From Arcobacter arenosus (GTDB lineage Bacteria; Campylobacterota; Campylobacteria; Campylobacterales; Arcobacteraceae): a stretch of 64,000 nt of DNA. The notes beneath the pieces are model-generated. The model worked only from the letters and a program-made list of their open reading frames with translations, did no database searches and was not told where the DNA came from. The stretch spans positions 496,001 through 560,000 of the forward strand of contig NZ_VANU01000001.1 of NCBI RefSeq assembly GCF_005771535.1. Direction: 5' to 3'. How positions within the stretch are numbered: position 1 is the first letter of the stretch; each line of letters starts with the position of its first letter. This document shows positions 17,755-26,246 of the stretch, in pieces. The position numbers and the translations under genes were made by a program.

Positions 17755-18350
17755 AATGTTTCATCTTTATCAAAAAGTTTTGATTTTACCCTAGCAATAT
17801 TAGCTATAGAAATCAATTCTTTACTAGCTTTTTCTAAATTATCATTTATAATAAAATAATCATATTTTTGAAAGAATCTAATTTCACTTTTTGCATTTTG
17901 AATTCTTCTATCAATAACTTCTTGAGAATCTGTACCTCTATTTGTTAATCTATCTTCTAAATCTTTTAAACTTGGAGTTGTTATAAATACTGAAGTTACA
18001 ACCTTATCCATTTTTTTTCTAACTATATCGTGACCTTGAACATCAATATCAAAGATTACAATTTTACCCTCATTTAAAGCTTTTTTAATAGGCTTAAGTG
18101 ACGTTCCATAGTAATTTCCATGAACTTCTGCCCATTCTAAAAAATTTCCAGTTTTTATATCTTCTTGAAACTCTTCTCTTGTTGTAAAAAGATAATCTAC
18201 TCCATGTTTTTCACCAACTCTTGGCTCTCTTGTAGTAGTTGAAATTGAAAAATAGTATTCATCAATCTCTTTATATACATTTTTTAAAAGTGTTGACTTT
18301 CCACATCCACTAGGACCTGAAAGAATTAAAATAGCACCTTTATTTTCCAT
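17736..18350 (-). CDS. gmk: Guanylate kinase
   Basis: A 204-residue enzyme that phosphorylates GMP to GDP. The P-loop is LSGPSGCGKST, the GMP-binding segment is STTTREPRVGEKHGVDYLFTT, and the lid/DIDVQG region follows (IFDIDVQGHDIV). Full family length. It starts one base inside the stop of the upstream acidic protein gene, as the distal gene of the rpsB-tsf operon. Confidence 0.96.
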   Translation of the reverse strand: MENKGAILILSGPSGCGKSTLLKNVYKEIDEYYFSISTTTREPRVGEKHGVDYLFTTREEFQEDIKTGNFLEWAEVHGNYYGTSLKPIKKALNEGKIVIFDIDVQGHDIVRKKMDKVVTSVFITTPSLKDLEDRLTNRGTDSQEVIDRRIQNAKSEIRFFQKYDYFIINDNLEKASKELISIANIARVKSKLFDKDETLNNWLS

Positions 18351-19123
18351 TATTTATTCACCCTTAAAGATAAAGTCACATCTACATCTTCACCATTTGA
18401 AAGTCTATCAATAACACCTTGATCAAACTTTTGTAAAAAAGGTTTTAGTTCAGAGATATTGTAATTATTTAATATTAATTTAATTGGCTGATCTTTATTT
18501 TCTTGAAGATTAAACTCATACTCTTCAACTTCATTTAAAGCATCATCTATTATTTGATTTATATCTTTCCAATCATTTTTAGAAACTACTTCAGAAAAAT
18601 CCAACTCTTTTTCTTCTAATAAATCTGTAATTTTATGTAGTTCTTGATTGTCTAATACACCACCACTGTTTAATGAAGCAATTGTAACTATTGATTCATC
18701 ATTATCTTCTTCTATAGTATCAGCAATATCATCTGCTAATGATTCTACATAACTTGAAATAACTTCTTCCTCATCAAATTCAAACTTTTTAGGTTTGTTT
18801 TCTTCTTTTATATCCTCTTTTATAAACTCTACTTGTTCTTTTAATAAACTTTCTAAGTGATTTGGTAAAAAAGGCCTTTGGATAATAAAATCCCTTGATT
18901 TATCAAATGGCAATTCTTCACTTACAATTGCAGCTAATTTTTTTGTATGTTGCTTTAGTCTATTAAAATCATCATCAACAAACTCTTCATCAATAATAAT
19001 AAAATCTACTTTTTCCTCTACCTTTATTGAGTCTTGAACACTTAAAACTACATTTAGTTTTTTACAAACTAATGTAAAAATTTTTTCAATAATAGGTGTT
19101 TTTGTAACTAATATTAAATTCAT
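18350..19123 (-). CDS. Acidic protein of unknown function with a degenerate receiver-like N-terminus
   Basis: A 257-residue, strongly acidic cytoplasmic protein. Residues 1-95 look like a pseudo-receiver fold: alternating hydrophobic strands (LILVTK, FIIIDEE, KLAAIVSE, FIIQRPF) at the usual receiver spacing, with an RPF in place of the KPF switch. The rest is Asp/Glu-rich and probably elongated, with a short ordered C-terminus. I recall a highly acidic protein at the equivalent position before gmk in Campylobacter jejuni, which supports a lineage-specific conserved gene. Function is unknown. It starts directly after the ABC ATPase stop. Confidence 0.7.
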   Translation of the reverse strand: MNLILVTKTPIIEKIFTLVCKKLNVVLSVQDSIKVEEKVDFIIIDEEFVDDDFNRLKQHTKKLAAIVSEELPFDKSRDFIIQRPFLPNHLESLLKEQVEFIKEDIKEENKPKKFEFDEEEVISSYVESLADDIADTIEEDNDESIVTIASLNSGGVLDNQELHKITDLLEEKELDFSEVVSKNDWKDINQIIDDALNEVEEYEFNLQENKDQPIKLILNNYNISELKPFLQKFDQGVIDRLSNGEDVDVTLSLRVNK

Positions 19124-19813
19124 CTATTTTAACTCTTTTAATTCTAAATTCTCTAACTTATAAACTTTATCACACTGCATTGCTAAATCATCTTCGTGGG
19201 TTACAAGTATCATCCCAGAATTGTTTTCTCTAACATATTCATGTAATCTATCCATAACTATCTGCGCAGTAGTTTTATCTAAATTTCCTGTGGGTTCATC
19301 TGCAAATATAATTTTAGGTTTCTTTGTTAAAACCCTAGCGATAGACAGTCTTTGTTGTTGTCCACCACTTAATTCCCCTACTCCTTGATTAATCACAAAA
19401 TCGATTTCTAGCTTTTTTAATAGCTTTTCATCAATCTCATTTTCACTCAAAAGTGTTGCAATTTTTAAATTGTCATTAGCAGAAAAACCACGAAATAAAT
19501 AATGCGCTTGAAATATTATACCAAAATCATCTCTTCTAATCTTTAAGAGAGTATTTTTATTTAGTTTATATATATTTTGATTATTATAATTAACTTTACC
19601 AAATTTTGGTTCAAGCAATGATGATAAAATGTTTAATAAAGTTGATTTACCACTACCACTTTTTCCAATAATAGCAATAGTTTGTTTTTCTTGTAGTGTG
19701 AAATTTATATTTTCAAAAAGTTTATAATCAAATTCGTGAGTTAAATTTTTAGCTTCTAAGAGTATTTTTTGTGCTTGTGTAATGGGCTTGATTATTTTTT
19801 TATCTTCACCCAT
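19124..19813 (-). CDS. ABC transporter ATP-binding protein (LolD/MacB-like)
   Basis: A 229-residue ATPase: Walker A GKSGSGKST, signature LSGGQQQRL, Walker B IIFADEPTGNLD, and LVTHE. The DEPTGNLD form is typical of the LolD/FtsE/MacB group. I chose the ATG at 19813, preceded by GGAAG and 25 bases after the tsf stop; the longer reading frame to 19912 overlaps tsf and adds a lysine-rich, non-homologous extension. No LolC/E-type permease is encoded in the window. Its place behind rpsB-tsf appears conserved in Campylobacter, which argues for a housekeeping role such as lipoprotein release. Confidence 0.82.
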   Translation of the reverse strand: MGEDKKIIKPITQAQKILLEAKNLTHEFDYKLFENINFTLQEKQTIAIIGKSGSGKSTLLNILSSLLEPKFGKVNYNNQNIYKLNKNTLLKIRRDDFGIIFQAHYLFRGFSANDNLKIATLLSENEIDEKLLKKLEIDFVINQGVGELSGGQQQRLSIARVLTKKPKIIFADEPTGNLDKTTAQIVMDRLHEYVRENNSGMILVTHEDDLAMQCDKVYKLENLELKELK

Positions 19814-19838
19814 TACTTCCACTTTTTTAGATTTCTTT

Positions 19839-20882
19839 TTAGTTACCCATTTGTGCAGCAACTTCTGCAGCGAAATCTTCTTCTTTTTTCTCGATACCTT
19901 CACCAAGTTCAAATCTTACATATTCAACTAATTCAATTGACTCATCACAAGCTTTAATTGCTTGCTCAACTGTCATTGAATCATCCATAACGTAAGTTTG
20001 AGATAATAAAGCATGAGTTTTATCTAATTGAGTATTATCTTCAATCCATCTAGCAATTTTACCTTTAACGATGTTTCCGATAATTTTCTCTGGTTTACCT
20101 TCAGCTAATAATTCTTCTTTCATTTTAGCTTCAGCAGCAGCAATAGCTTCATCAGTTAATTGTTGCATTGAAACATATTCAGGAATATTTTTAAGAGGTT
20201 TTCCAAGTCTTACTAACTCTTCATTCTCTTTTTCAATATCAGCAATAATTGCTTTGTTTTCAGATTCAATAAAATCTGCAGCTAAATCTTTATAAGAGAT
20301 AACTGATGGTTTCATTGAAGCAGCGTGCATAGCTACTTTTTTTAATAACTCAGCAGTTTTTTCTTTTGCCTCATCTGAACATTTAGCAGATAAAACAACT
20401 CCAACTTTACCCATGTGAACATAACCGTTTACAACAGTACCTTCAACATTTACAACTTTTCTTGCAACTAAGTTTTCACCAATAACTGCAATTTTTTCGT
20501 TTAAGTAAGTTGTGAAGTCTTGTCCATCAATAGTTGAAGATGCTAAAGATTCAGCATCTGCAATTGCATTTACTTGAGCATGCTCAGTAATTGCTTTTGT
20601 TAAATTAAGGAACTGCTCATTTTTAGCAACGAAGTCAGTTTGTGAGTTAACTTCAGTCATAGTTGCTTTAGTATTGTCTTCATTTACTAAAATTGTTACA
20701 ATACCTTCAGCAGCTACATTAGCAGATTTTTTAGCAGCTTTAGCAAGACCTTGCTCTCTAAGCCACTTTTGAGCTTCTTCTAAATCTCCATTACACTCAT
20801 TTAATGCTTTTTTACAATCAAGCATTCCTGCACCAGATTTTTCTCTTAACTCTTTAATTAATTTTGGAGTTGCTCCTGCCAT
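19839..20882 (-). CDS. tsf: Elongation factor Ts
   Basis: A 347-residue nucleotide-exchange factor for EF-Tu. The N-terminal UBA-like module (LIKELREKSGAGMLDCKKALNE) and the core motif TEVNSQTDFVAKNEQF are invariant family features. It is longer than the E. coli protein, in keeping with Campylobacterota versions. It follows rpsB by two bases, the near-universal rpsB-tsf arrangement, and would share the rpsB leader and its control. Confidence 0.97.
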   Translation of the reverse strand: MAGATPKLIKELREKSGAGMLDCKKALNECNGDLEEAQKWLREQGLAKAAKKSANVAAEGIVTILVNEDNTKATMTEVNSQTDFVAKNEQFLNLTKAITEHAQVNAIADAESLASSTIDGQDFTTYLNEKIAVIGENLVARKVVNVEGTVVNGYVHMGKVGVVLSAKCSDEAKEKTAELLKKVAMHAASMKPSVISYKDLAADFIESENKAIIADIEKENEELVRLGKPLKNIPEYVSMQQLTDEAIAAAEAKMKEELLAEGKPEKIIGNIVKGKIARWIEDNTQLDKTHALLSQTYVMDDSMTVEQAIKACDESIELVEYVRFELGEGIEKKEEDFAAEVAAQMGN

Positions 20883-20884
20883 AA

Positions 20885-21685
20885 TTATGCTTCCTCTGTT
20901 GTTTCTTCAGTTTCTACTGCTTCAGATTCACCTTCAGCTACTGCTTCAGCCACTACTTCTGCTTGCTCTTCTTCAGATACTGGTGCTTCTTCTCCAGTTT
21001 CTTCAGCTAATGCAGCTCTACCCTCTAACATAGCTTCAGCCATTTCGTTACAGAATAATTGAATTGATCTAATAGCATCGTCATTTCCTGGAATTGGTAA
21101 ATCAACTACATCCGGATCACAGTTTGTATCTAAAGGAGCTACAACTTTGATTCCTAATCTTCTTGCTTCTTGGATAGCAATTTTTTCTTTAACTGCATCT
21201 AGAACGAACATCATATCTGGTAATTTATTCATCTCTTTGATTCCACCAAGATATAATTCTAATTTTTCTTCTTTTCTAGTAAGCATTAAAGCTTCTTTTT
21301 TAGTTAAAAGATCTAATTGACCTTCTTCTCTCATTTTTTTAATAACTTCTAATTTTCTAATTGATTTTTTAATTGTTCCATAGTTAGTTAACATTCCACC
21401 TAACCATCTGTGGTTTACATAAGGCATTCCACATTTGATAGCTGCATCTTTAACTGCTTGAGAAGCTTGTTTTTTTGTACCAACAAAAATCATAGTCTCA
21501 CCTTGAGCAGCTGCATCTCTAACTACATTATATGTATATCTGAAATATCTTAACGTCTTTTGTAAGTCGATAATATAAATATTTTTTCTAACACCAAAAA
21601 TGTATTTTTTCATTTTTGGATTCCATCTTCTTGTTTGGTGTCCGAAGTGTACACCACACTCTAGTAGGTCTTTCATTGTAACCAT
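20885..21685 (-). CDS. rpsB: 30S ribosomal protein S2
   Basis: S2 of about 266 residues, starting at the ATG at 21685 ([16 protein letters not shown]), with AAGGA eight bases upstream. Longer in-frame starts up to 21757 add residues with no homology. Core motifs are [30 protein letters not shown] and DTNCDPD. The last roughly 40 residues are an acidic Glu/Ala-rich tail, absent from many S2 proteins. First gene of the operon rpsB-tsf-ABC ATPase-acidic protein-gmk. Confidence 0.97.
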   Translation of the reverse strand: MVTMKDLLECGVHFGHQTRRWNPKMKKYIFGVRKNIYIIDLQKTLRYFRYTYNVVRDAAAQGETMIFVGTKKQASQAVKDAAIKCGMPYVNHRWLGGMLTNYGTIKKSIRKLEVIKKMREEGQLDLLTKKEALMLTRKEEKLELYLGGIKEMNKLPDMMFVLDAVKEKIAIQEARRLGIKVVAPLDTNCDPDVVDLPIPGNDDAIRSIQLFCNEMAEAMLEGRAALAEETGEEAPVSEEEQAEVVAEAVAEGESEAVETEETTEEA

Positions 21686-21907
21686 AGTTTTTCCTTGTTT
21701 TTTTATATGTTTGTCTTCTTTTTCAACACAAGAATAAATCTTGCTAAAAAGAACCAAAACCTAAAGAGAACAACGTGTTGTTCTTTTAAGTAAACGTATC
21801 TGGGTTTAGCCTCTGTGCCCCTTAATGGCAAGTACAATTTACTTGTCACAACCCATACCAGGATTGACACATGTGAGGTTTCTATTTAAAATAGAGTCGT
21901 GATTTTA
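21686..21907 (-). promoter_or_regulatory. Promoter and long structured 5' leader of rpsB-tsf
   Basis: A TAAAAT -10 box (21902-21907, minus strand) would give a leader of about 210 nt before rpsB. It holds at least three hairpins: TGTCA+ATCC pairing with GGGT+TGACA (21844-21869), CAAGTA/TACTTG next to it, and AGAACAA/TTGTTCT (21767-21784). There is no convincing ORF or T-run terminator in it. Ribosomal-protein leaders of this size often bind their own product; here S2 autoregulation is an inference. Confidence 0.5.
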
Positions 21908-21952
21908 TCTAAAATAGCTTTAATTAAGCTTTAAGTAAGTTTGTTTAAAGAA

Positions 21953-22621
21953 TTAAATTTTTTGATTTTTTAATTTTATTTTGTTTGCTTTTAAAAATAT
22001 CATCCACAAAAACCAAAAACTTATAGTAATACCAATGGCACCATAAATTGCAGGTATAGGATTTTCTAAATCACTTATTGAGCCAGCATATGCAATTACA
22101 GATAAATATGGTATTGTTCCCAATGACCAAGCAATGAAAAATCTTTTTATTGACATACTGCAAGTTCCTGCTAAACAAGCTGAAATCTCCGGAAGCATAG
22201 GTACTGCTCTTGATAAAATTAGTACAAGGATTCCATGTTTATTAAATAAATCTTTCATTTGCTCAATTTGTTCTTGGTCTGACGTTAATCTATTTAAAAT
22301 TTTTAAACCATATTTTCTTGACAAAAAATACCCAGTAAAAGAAGCCAATAAAAGCCCAAAAAAGGTGTATAAAAATGCTAATTCAAACCCTAAAAAATAC
22401 CCTGCAAGAATTATTACTGTCATTGTAGGTACTGCAATAAATAAATCTACTAAAAGTAAAAATACAATCAAAAAGCCTAAAATATATGATGGTTGAGATT
22501 TTAAAACTTCAAAAACCTCTTTTATATCAGAAACAGTCAATATTCCACTAAATTTTATTAAAATTAAAGTTGATGTGAAAATTAACATTAAAATTAATAC
22601 ACTTTTAATAAGAAGTCGCAT
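21953..22621 (-). CDS. TVP38/TMEM64-family (VTT domain) membrane protein
   Basis: A 222-residue integral membrane protein of the VTT/DedA superfamily, with about five hydrophobic segments. Signature segments are FGLLLASFTGYFLSRKYG and LSRAVPMLPEISACLAGTCSMSIKRFFIAWSLGTIPY; the latter contains the conserved re-entrant-loop pattern. Relatives act in lipid scrambling, undecaprenyl-phosphate recycling or stress responses; the substrate here is unknown. It appears monocistronic. Confidence 0.87.
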   Translation of the reverse strand: MRLLIKSVLILMLIFTSTLILIKFSGILTVSDIKEVFEVLKSQPSYILGFLIVFLLLVDLFIAVPTMTVIILAGYFLGFELAFLYTFFGLLLASFTGYFLSRKYGLKILNRLTSDQEQIEQMKDLFNKHGILVLILSRAVPMLPEISACLAGTCSMSIKRFFIAWSLGTIPYLSVIAYAGSISDLENPIPAIYGAIGITISFWFLWMIFLKANKIKLKNQKI

Positions 22622-22774
22622 CTTTTACCCATTTATTTTTTAAATTAAGGAAGATTATTAAAAGTGGATTTAATATCAACTTGATAAAATATATTAATAT
22701 AAAAAATATATTAATGAGTCATTAATTTAACTAGTATTAAGTTTTTATTAACTAAAATTCTATATTCTAAAATT

Positions 22775-22860
22775 AAGCAAGTTCCAAGGGTTGGAACGAC
22801 AACATAGCTTTTCTTGTCAACACTGCTTTTTAGGAAAACTTATATTTATTTGAGGTTTTC
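22775..22860 (+). promoter_or_regulatory. Candidate riboswitch-like 5' element: three-way junction plus SD-sequestering hairpin
   Basis: Just before the TudS-like gene, P1 (AAGCA 22775-22779 / TGCTT 22824-22828) encloses two perfect helices: P2 GTTCCAA 22781-22787 / TTGGAAC 22791-22797 with a GGG loop, and P3 GACAA 22798-22802 / TTGTC 22814-22818 with an 11-nt loop. P2 and P3 abut without a linker, allowing coaxial stacking. Downstream, GAAAACTT (22834-22841) can pair with GAGGTTTTC up to 22860, hiding the GAGG Shine-Dalgarno of the ATG at 22861. I do not recognise the family. Confidence 0.5.
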
Positions 22861-23412
22861 ATGAATCGAAGCAAAAAAATCATTCTTTTAAGTCATTGTA
22901 TACTTAATTCTAATGCAAAAGTTTATTCCTTAGCGAATTATAGCGGGTGTATATCTGAACTTATTACTTCTTTATGTGATAAAGGTTACGGAATTTTGCA
23001 ATTACCATGTCCAGAGATGCTAACCTGTGGGGTTAATAGATGGGGAATGGTAAAAGAACAATGCGATACAGCAATATATAAAAAACAATACAAAAAAATG
23101 CTACTTCCTATTATAAATCAATTAATTGATTATAAAAATAATGGATATGAAATAAAAGGCTGCATTGGTATAGATGGAAGTCCAAATTGTGGCATAAATA
23201 AAACCTGCAGAGCTGATTGGAAAGGGGAGATAGATAAATTTTTTGATTTAGAAAAAAAGTTAAACTCTTTACAAACAGTGAATGAAGCAGGCATTTTTAT
23301 GGAAGTGTTTTTTAAATTACTTAAAAAGAACAATTTAGAGTTATCTTTTTTTGCTTTAGATGAAGAAAATCCAACAGCCTTAGTTAAGGCTATACAAAAG
23401 GAACTTTTATGA
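22861..23412 (+). CDS. TudS-like (CD3072-type) putative desulfidase
   Basis: A 183-residue cytoplasmic protein related to the 2-thiouracil desulfidase (DUF523/TudS) superfamily, whose characterised members use a [4Fe-4S] cluster to remove sulfur from thiolated substrates. Cysteines suited to the cluster are in LLSHCILN, QLPCPEMLTCGVNRWG and GIDGSPNCGINKTC. The substrate is unknown. Its stop overlaps the start of the binding-protein gene (ATGA), so it is the first gene of an ABC importer operon and may act on the imported molecule. It lies behind a candidate regulatory RNA. Confidence 0.8.
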   Translation: MNRSKKIILLSHCILNSNAKVYSLANYSGCISELITSLCDKGYGILQLPCPEMLTCGVNRWGMVKEQCDTAIYKKQYKKMLLPIINQLIDYKNNGYEIKGCIGIDGSPNCGINKTCRADWKGEIDKFFDLEKKLNSLQTVNEAGIFMEVFFKLLKKNNLELSFFALDEENPTALVKAIQKELL

Positions 23413-24134
23413 AAAAATTTTTTACAGGCTTATTGTTAACATTTGGTATATTTGCAAATGCTCAACAAGATGTTATTACAGTTGGTTTATGTGCAGCGTA
23501 TCCACCATTTGAATCAAGAGATGAAAAAAGTGGAAATATTGTTGGTTTTGATATCGATTTAGCAAATGAAATTGGTAAAATCATTGGTAAAAAAGTTGAA
23601 ATTAAAGATGCAGAGTGGCAAGCTCTACTTGGTGGACTTAAAAATGACAACTATGACATTATATTAAGTGCTATGAGTAGACAAGAAGCTGGTGAAAACA
23701 ATGTAAATTTATCAGATACTTATTACTTACTAAATGATGTATTAATAGTAAAAAAAGATAATAATAAAATCAATTCACAAAAAGATTTAGCTGGTAAAAC
23801 TGTTGGTGTTCAACTTGGAAGTGGAAGTGAACAAGTTGTTGATAAATTAAATGGACTTGGGAAAGTAGCTAGATATAACTATAATCCAGAAGCATTTTTA
23901 GATTTGAAACACAATCGTATTGATGCTGTTGTTGTTGGGTATGCTTATGCATTAAATCAAAAAGATTTTAATAATGAATATAAAATTGTTGATAAACTAG
24001 CACCGGCAGAATTAGTTGTTGTTATGAAAAAAGGGAAAGATGATTTAACAAAACAAGTTAATGAGGCTTTAAAAACTTTAAAAGATAACGGTACATACGA
24101 TAAATTAATTAACAAATGGCTGGCAGTAAAATAA
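23409..24134 (+). CDS. Amino-acid-type ABC transporter substrate-binding protein
   Basis: A 241-residue periplasmic family 3 solute-binding protein with a signal peptide (about 1-18, ending FANA). Family patterns: AAYPPFESRDEKSGNIVGFDIDLANEIGK, LLGGLKNDNYDIILSAMSR, and DLAGKTVGVQLGSGSEQ. These bind polar amino acids or related small molecules such as cystine or arginine; the ligand is not certain. Coupled to the TudS-like gene by ATGA overlap and to the permease by direct abutment. Confidence 0.9.
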   Translation: MKKFFTGLLLTFGIFANAQQDVITVGLCAAYPPFESRDEKSGNIVGFDIDLANEIGKIIGKKVEIKDAEWQALLGGLKNDNYDIILSAMSRQEAGENNVNLSDTYYLLNDVLIVKKDNNKINSQKDLAGKTVGVQLGSGSEQVVDKLNGLGKVARYNYNPEAFLDLKHNRIDAVVVGYAYALNQKDFNNEYKIVDKLAPAELVVVMKKGKDDLTKQVNEALKTLKDNGTYDKLINKWLAVK

Positions 24135-24788
24135 GTGAATTTTAGCGCTGTCTTTGATAACTTGGGGTTTCTTTTAGAAGCCTCATGGCTTACAATTTAT
24201 CTCTCTTTTGTATCTTTTGTAATTGCACTATTTATTGGTGTAATTGTGGGTACACTAAGAAGCTTAAAGACAAACTACTTTATTAAATTTTTAATCAGCT
24301 CATATATTGAAATTTTTAGGGGAACACCTTTACTTATTCAACTATTTTTTATATATTATGGCCTACCACAAATTGGTATTACAATGTCAAGTCATCAAGC
24401 TGCTATTATAGGTTTGTCTTTAAATTTTGGTGCATATATGGCTGAAATTGTTAGAGCTGGAATTCAAGCAATACCAAAAGGACAATATGAGGCTTCAAAT
24501 TCCTTAGGACTTAGCAAAATTCAGATGTTTATACATATAATCTATCCGCAAGCATTTAAAATAGTCTTACCTCCACTTACAAATACCTATGCATCTATTT
24601 TAAAAGATAGTTCACTAGTTTCAGTTCTTTCAATAACTGAATTAACAAGAGCAGGTCAACTTATATATGTACGAACTTATGAACCTTTTGAAATATATTT
24701 AACACTTGGAGTTTTTTATTTTATAATGACATACACAATAGCAATTTTCTCTAAACATTTAGAACGAAAAGTTAATAGAACTAAATAA
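24135..24788 (+). CDS. Amino-acid-type ABC transporter permease (HisM/GlnP family)
   Basis: A 217-residue inner-membrane permease starting at a GTG directly after the binding-protein stop. Typical features are FRGTPLLIQLFFIYYGLP and the EAA loop (EASNSLGLSKIQMFIHIIYPQAFKIVLPPL) that contacts the ATPase. A cognate ATP-binding subunit is not encoded next to it; the following gene is an unrelated hydrolase, so the transporter must borrow an ATPase made elsewhere. Confidence 0.92.
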   Translation: MNFSAVFDNLGFLLEASWLTIYLSFVSFVIALFIGVIVGTLRSLKTNYFIKFLISSYIEIFRGTPLLIQLFFIYYGLPQIGITMSSHQAAIIGLSLNFGAYMAEIVRAGIQAIPKGQYEASNSLGLSKIQMFIHIIYPQAFKIVLPPLTNTYASILKDSSLVSVLSITELTRAGQLIYVRTYEPFEIYLTLGVFYFIMTYTIAIFSKHLERKVNRTK

Positions 24789-24859
24789 AACCACAGAATT
24801 CAATCCATAGTTTTGTACTTTTTATGATTTTTAAGTAAAATTTTCCAAAAAGGATTTTT

Positions 24860-25744
24860 ATGCTTTTTAATCAAACTTTTAAAGAAGAAAAAATCAAATT
24901 TGATAATAGTGAAATCAATTTCTTACATGGAGGAAAAGGTGAAGCTCTTTTATTAATACATGGCTTTCCTCAAACCCATACAATGTGGCACAAAGTTGCC
25001 AAAGAACTTGCTAAAAAATATTATATTGTTTGTCCTGATTTAAGAGGTTATGGTGATAGTTTCAAACCTATAGGCTTAAAAGACCACTCAAATTATTCAA
25101 AAAAAGTTATGGCAAAAGATATGATTAATGTAATGGATTATTTAGGATTAAAAAAATTTTATGTAGCAGGTCATGATAGAGGTGCTAGAGTTGCCCACAG
25201 GATTTGCTTAGATTATGAAGAAAAAATTTTAAAAGCATGTTTTATGGATATAGCCCCCACATACCATATGTTTGAAAATACAAATCAAGCTTTTGCTACG
25301 GGATATTATCATTGGTTTTTTCTTATTCAGCCAGATTATCTACCTGAAAAAATGATAGGTGATGACCCAGCATATTATTTAAAAGAAAAACTTAAAAGAT
25401 GGAGTGACAAAGATATAGCCTTTGAAGAAAAGTTTGATGATAAGGCAATAAATGAGTATATAAGATGTTATGATGAAGCTTCAATCCATGGAAGCTGTGA
25501 AGATTATAGAGCGGCAGCATCAATCGATATGATAGATGATGAAAAGACAAGAAATAGGAAATTAAATACCCCATTATTGGTTTTGTGGGGAGAGAAAGGT
25601 TTTGTAAATAAAACCTATGATGTAATTAAAATTTGGCAAGATTATGCAAATAATGTACAAGGAAAGACACTGCCTTGTGGACATTTTTTACCTGAAGAAA
25701 AACCCAATGAAGTAATTGATGAATTAAAAATTTTTTTTAATTAA
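24860..25744 (+). CDS. Fluoroacetate-dehalogenase-like alpha/beta hydrolase
   Basis: A 294-residue alpha/beta hydrolase closely resembling haloacetate/fluoroacetate dehalogenase. Motifs: HGFPQTHTMWH, PDLRGYGDS, GHDRGARVAHR, MDIAPTY, YYHWFFLIQP, CEDYRA and CGHFLPEE. Residues corresponding to the characterised enzyme are all present: nucleophile D106, carboxylate-binding R107 and R110, acid D130, halide pocket H151, W152 and Y216, and general base H275. The family reaction is hydrolysis of the C-halogen bond of haloacetates to glycolate. Activity on fluoroacetate is an inference; a related epoxide or ester hydrolase is possible. It has its own SD and seems separate from the ABC operon (70-bp gap). 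Confidence 0.82.
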   Translation: MLFNQTFKEEKIKFDNSEINFLHGGKGEALLLIHGFPQTHTMWHKVAKELAKKYYIVCPDLRGYGDSFKPIGLKDHSNYSKKVMAKDMINVMDYLGLKKFYVAGHDRGARVAHRICLDYEEKILKACFMDIAPTYHMFENTNQAFATGYYHWFFLIQPDYLPEKMIGDDPAYYLKEKLKRWSDKDIAFEEKFDDKAINEYIRCYDEASIHGSCEDYRAAASIDMIDDEKTRNRKLNTPLLVLWGEKGFVNKTYDVIKIWQDYANNVQGKTLPCGHFLPEEKPNEVIDELKIFFN

Positions 25745-25791
25745 TTTTGATAATATAATGACAATATACAAATAAATTATTAGGAGCCAAT

Positions 25792-26214
25792 TTGCCAGTA
25801 CCACCTGAATATAGAGTAGCCCAACAAGTTTTTGAGTCATTTATGAAAGATGCTGCTATTGAATGCAATGTTCAAACTACCCATATGGTATATAATATTG
25901 TTGTAGGTGTATTTCATACATTTAGAAGAAGACTTGCATTTAAAGAAGCCATAGAATTTGCATATGTACTTCCTCCCTTAATACTAGCTTTATTTATTGC
26001 TGAATGGGATGTGGAAGAGAAACAAGTGCCATTTAAAGATAGAGAAGAGATGACTAAAGAGGTAAAATCTGTAAGACATGAACACAATTTTTCACCAGAT
26101 ACAGCAATTATTAATGTTGCTACTGCATTGAGAAAACATGTTAATATAAGAGACTTCGATAACTATTTATCAAAACTTTCAAAGGAAGCACAAGATTATT
26201 GGAATACGAAATAA
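25792..26214 (+). CDS. DUF2267-like protein
   Basis: A 140-residue soluble protein starting at a TTG with a TAGGAG SD eight bases upstream. The segment FRRRLAFKEAIEFAYVLPPLILALFIAEWD matches the DUF2267 pattern (helix, then LP..L..LY..W). It is predicted all-helical without membrane segments. Function is unknown in the family. It ends before a strong convergent terminator and seems to be expressed alone. Confidence 0.7.
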   Translation: MPVPPEYRVAQQVFESFMKDAAIECNVQTTHMVYNIVVGVFHTFRRRLAFKEAIEFAYVLPPLILALFIAEWDVEEKQVPFKDREEMTKEVKSVRHEHNFSPDTAIINVATALRKHVNIRDFDNYLSKLSKEAQDYWNTK

Positions 26215-26246
26215 ATATTATGAAATCTACTTATTTATTAGAATAT

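Noticed and set aside
19814-19912. Longer start for the LolD-like ATPase overlapping tsf
   Set aside because: The extension is lysine-rich, out of frame over the conserved tsf end, and has no homology; the ATG at 19813 has a better-placed SD.
21686-21757. 24-residue N-terminal extension of ribosomal protein S2
   Set aside because: S2 proteins begin at the [11 protein letters not shown]-type start, which here has an AAGGA SD; the extension falls in the structured leader.
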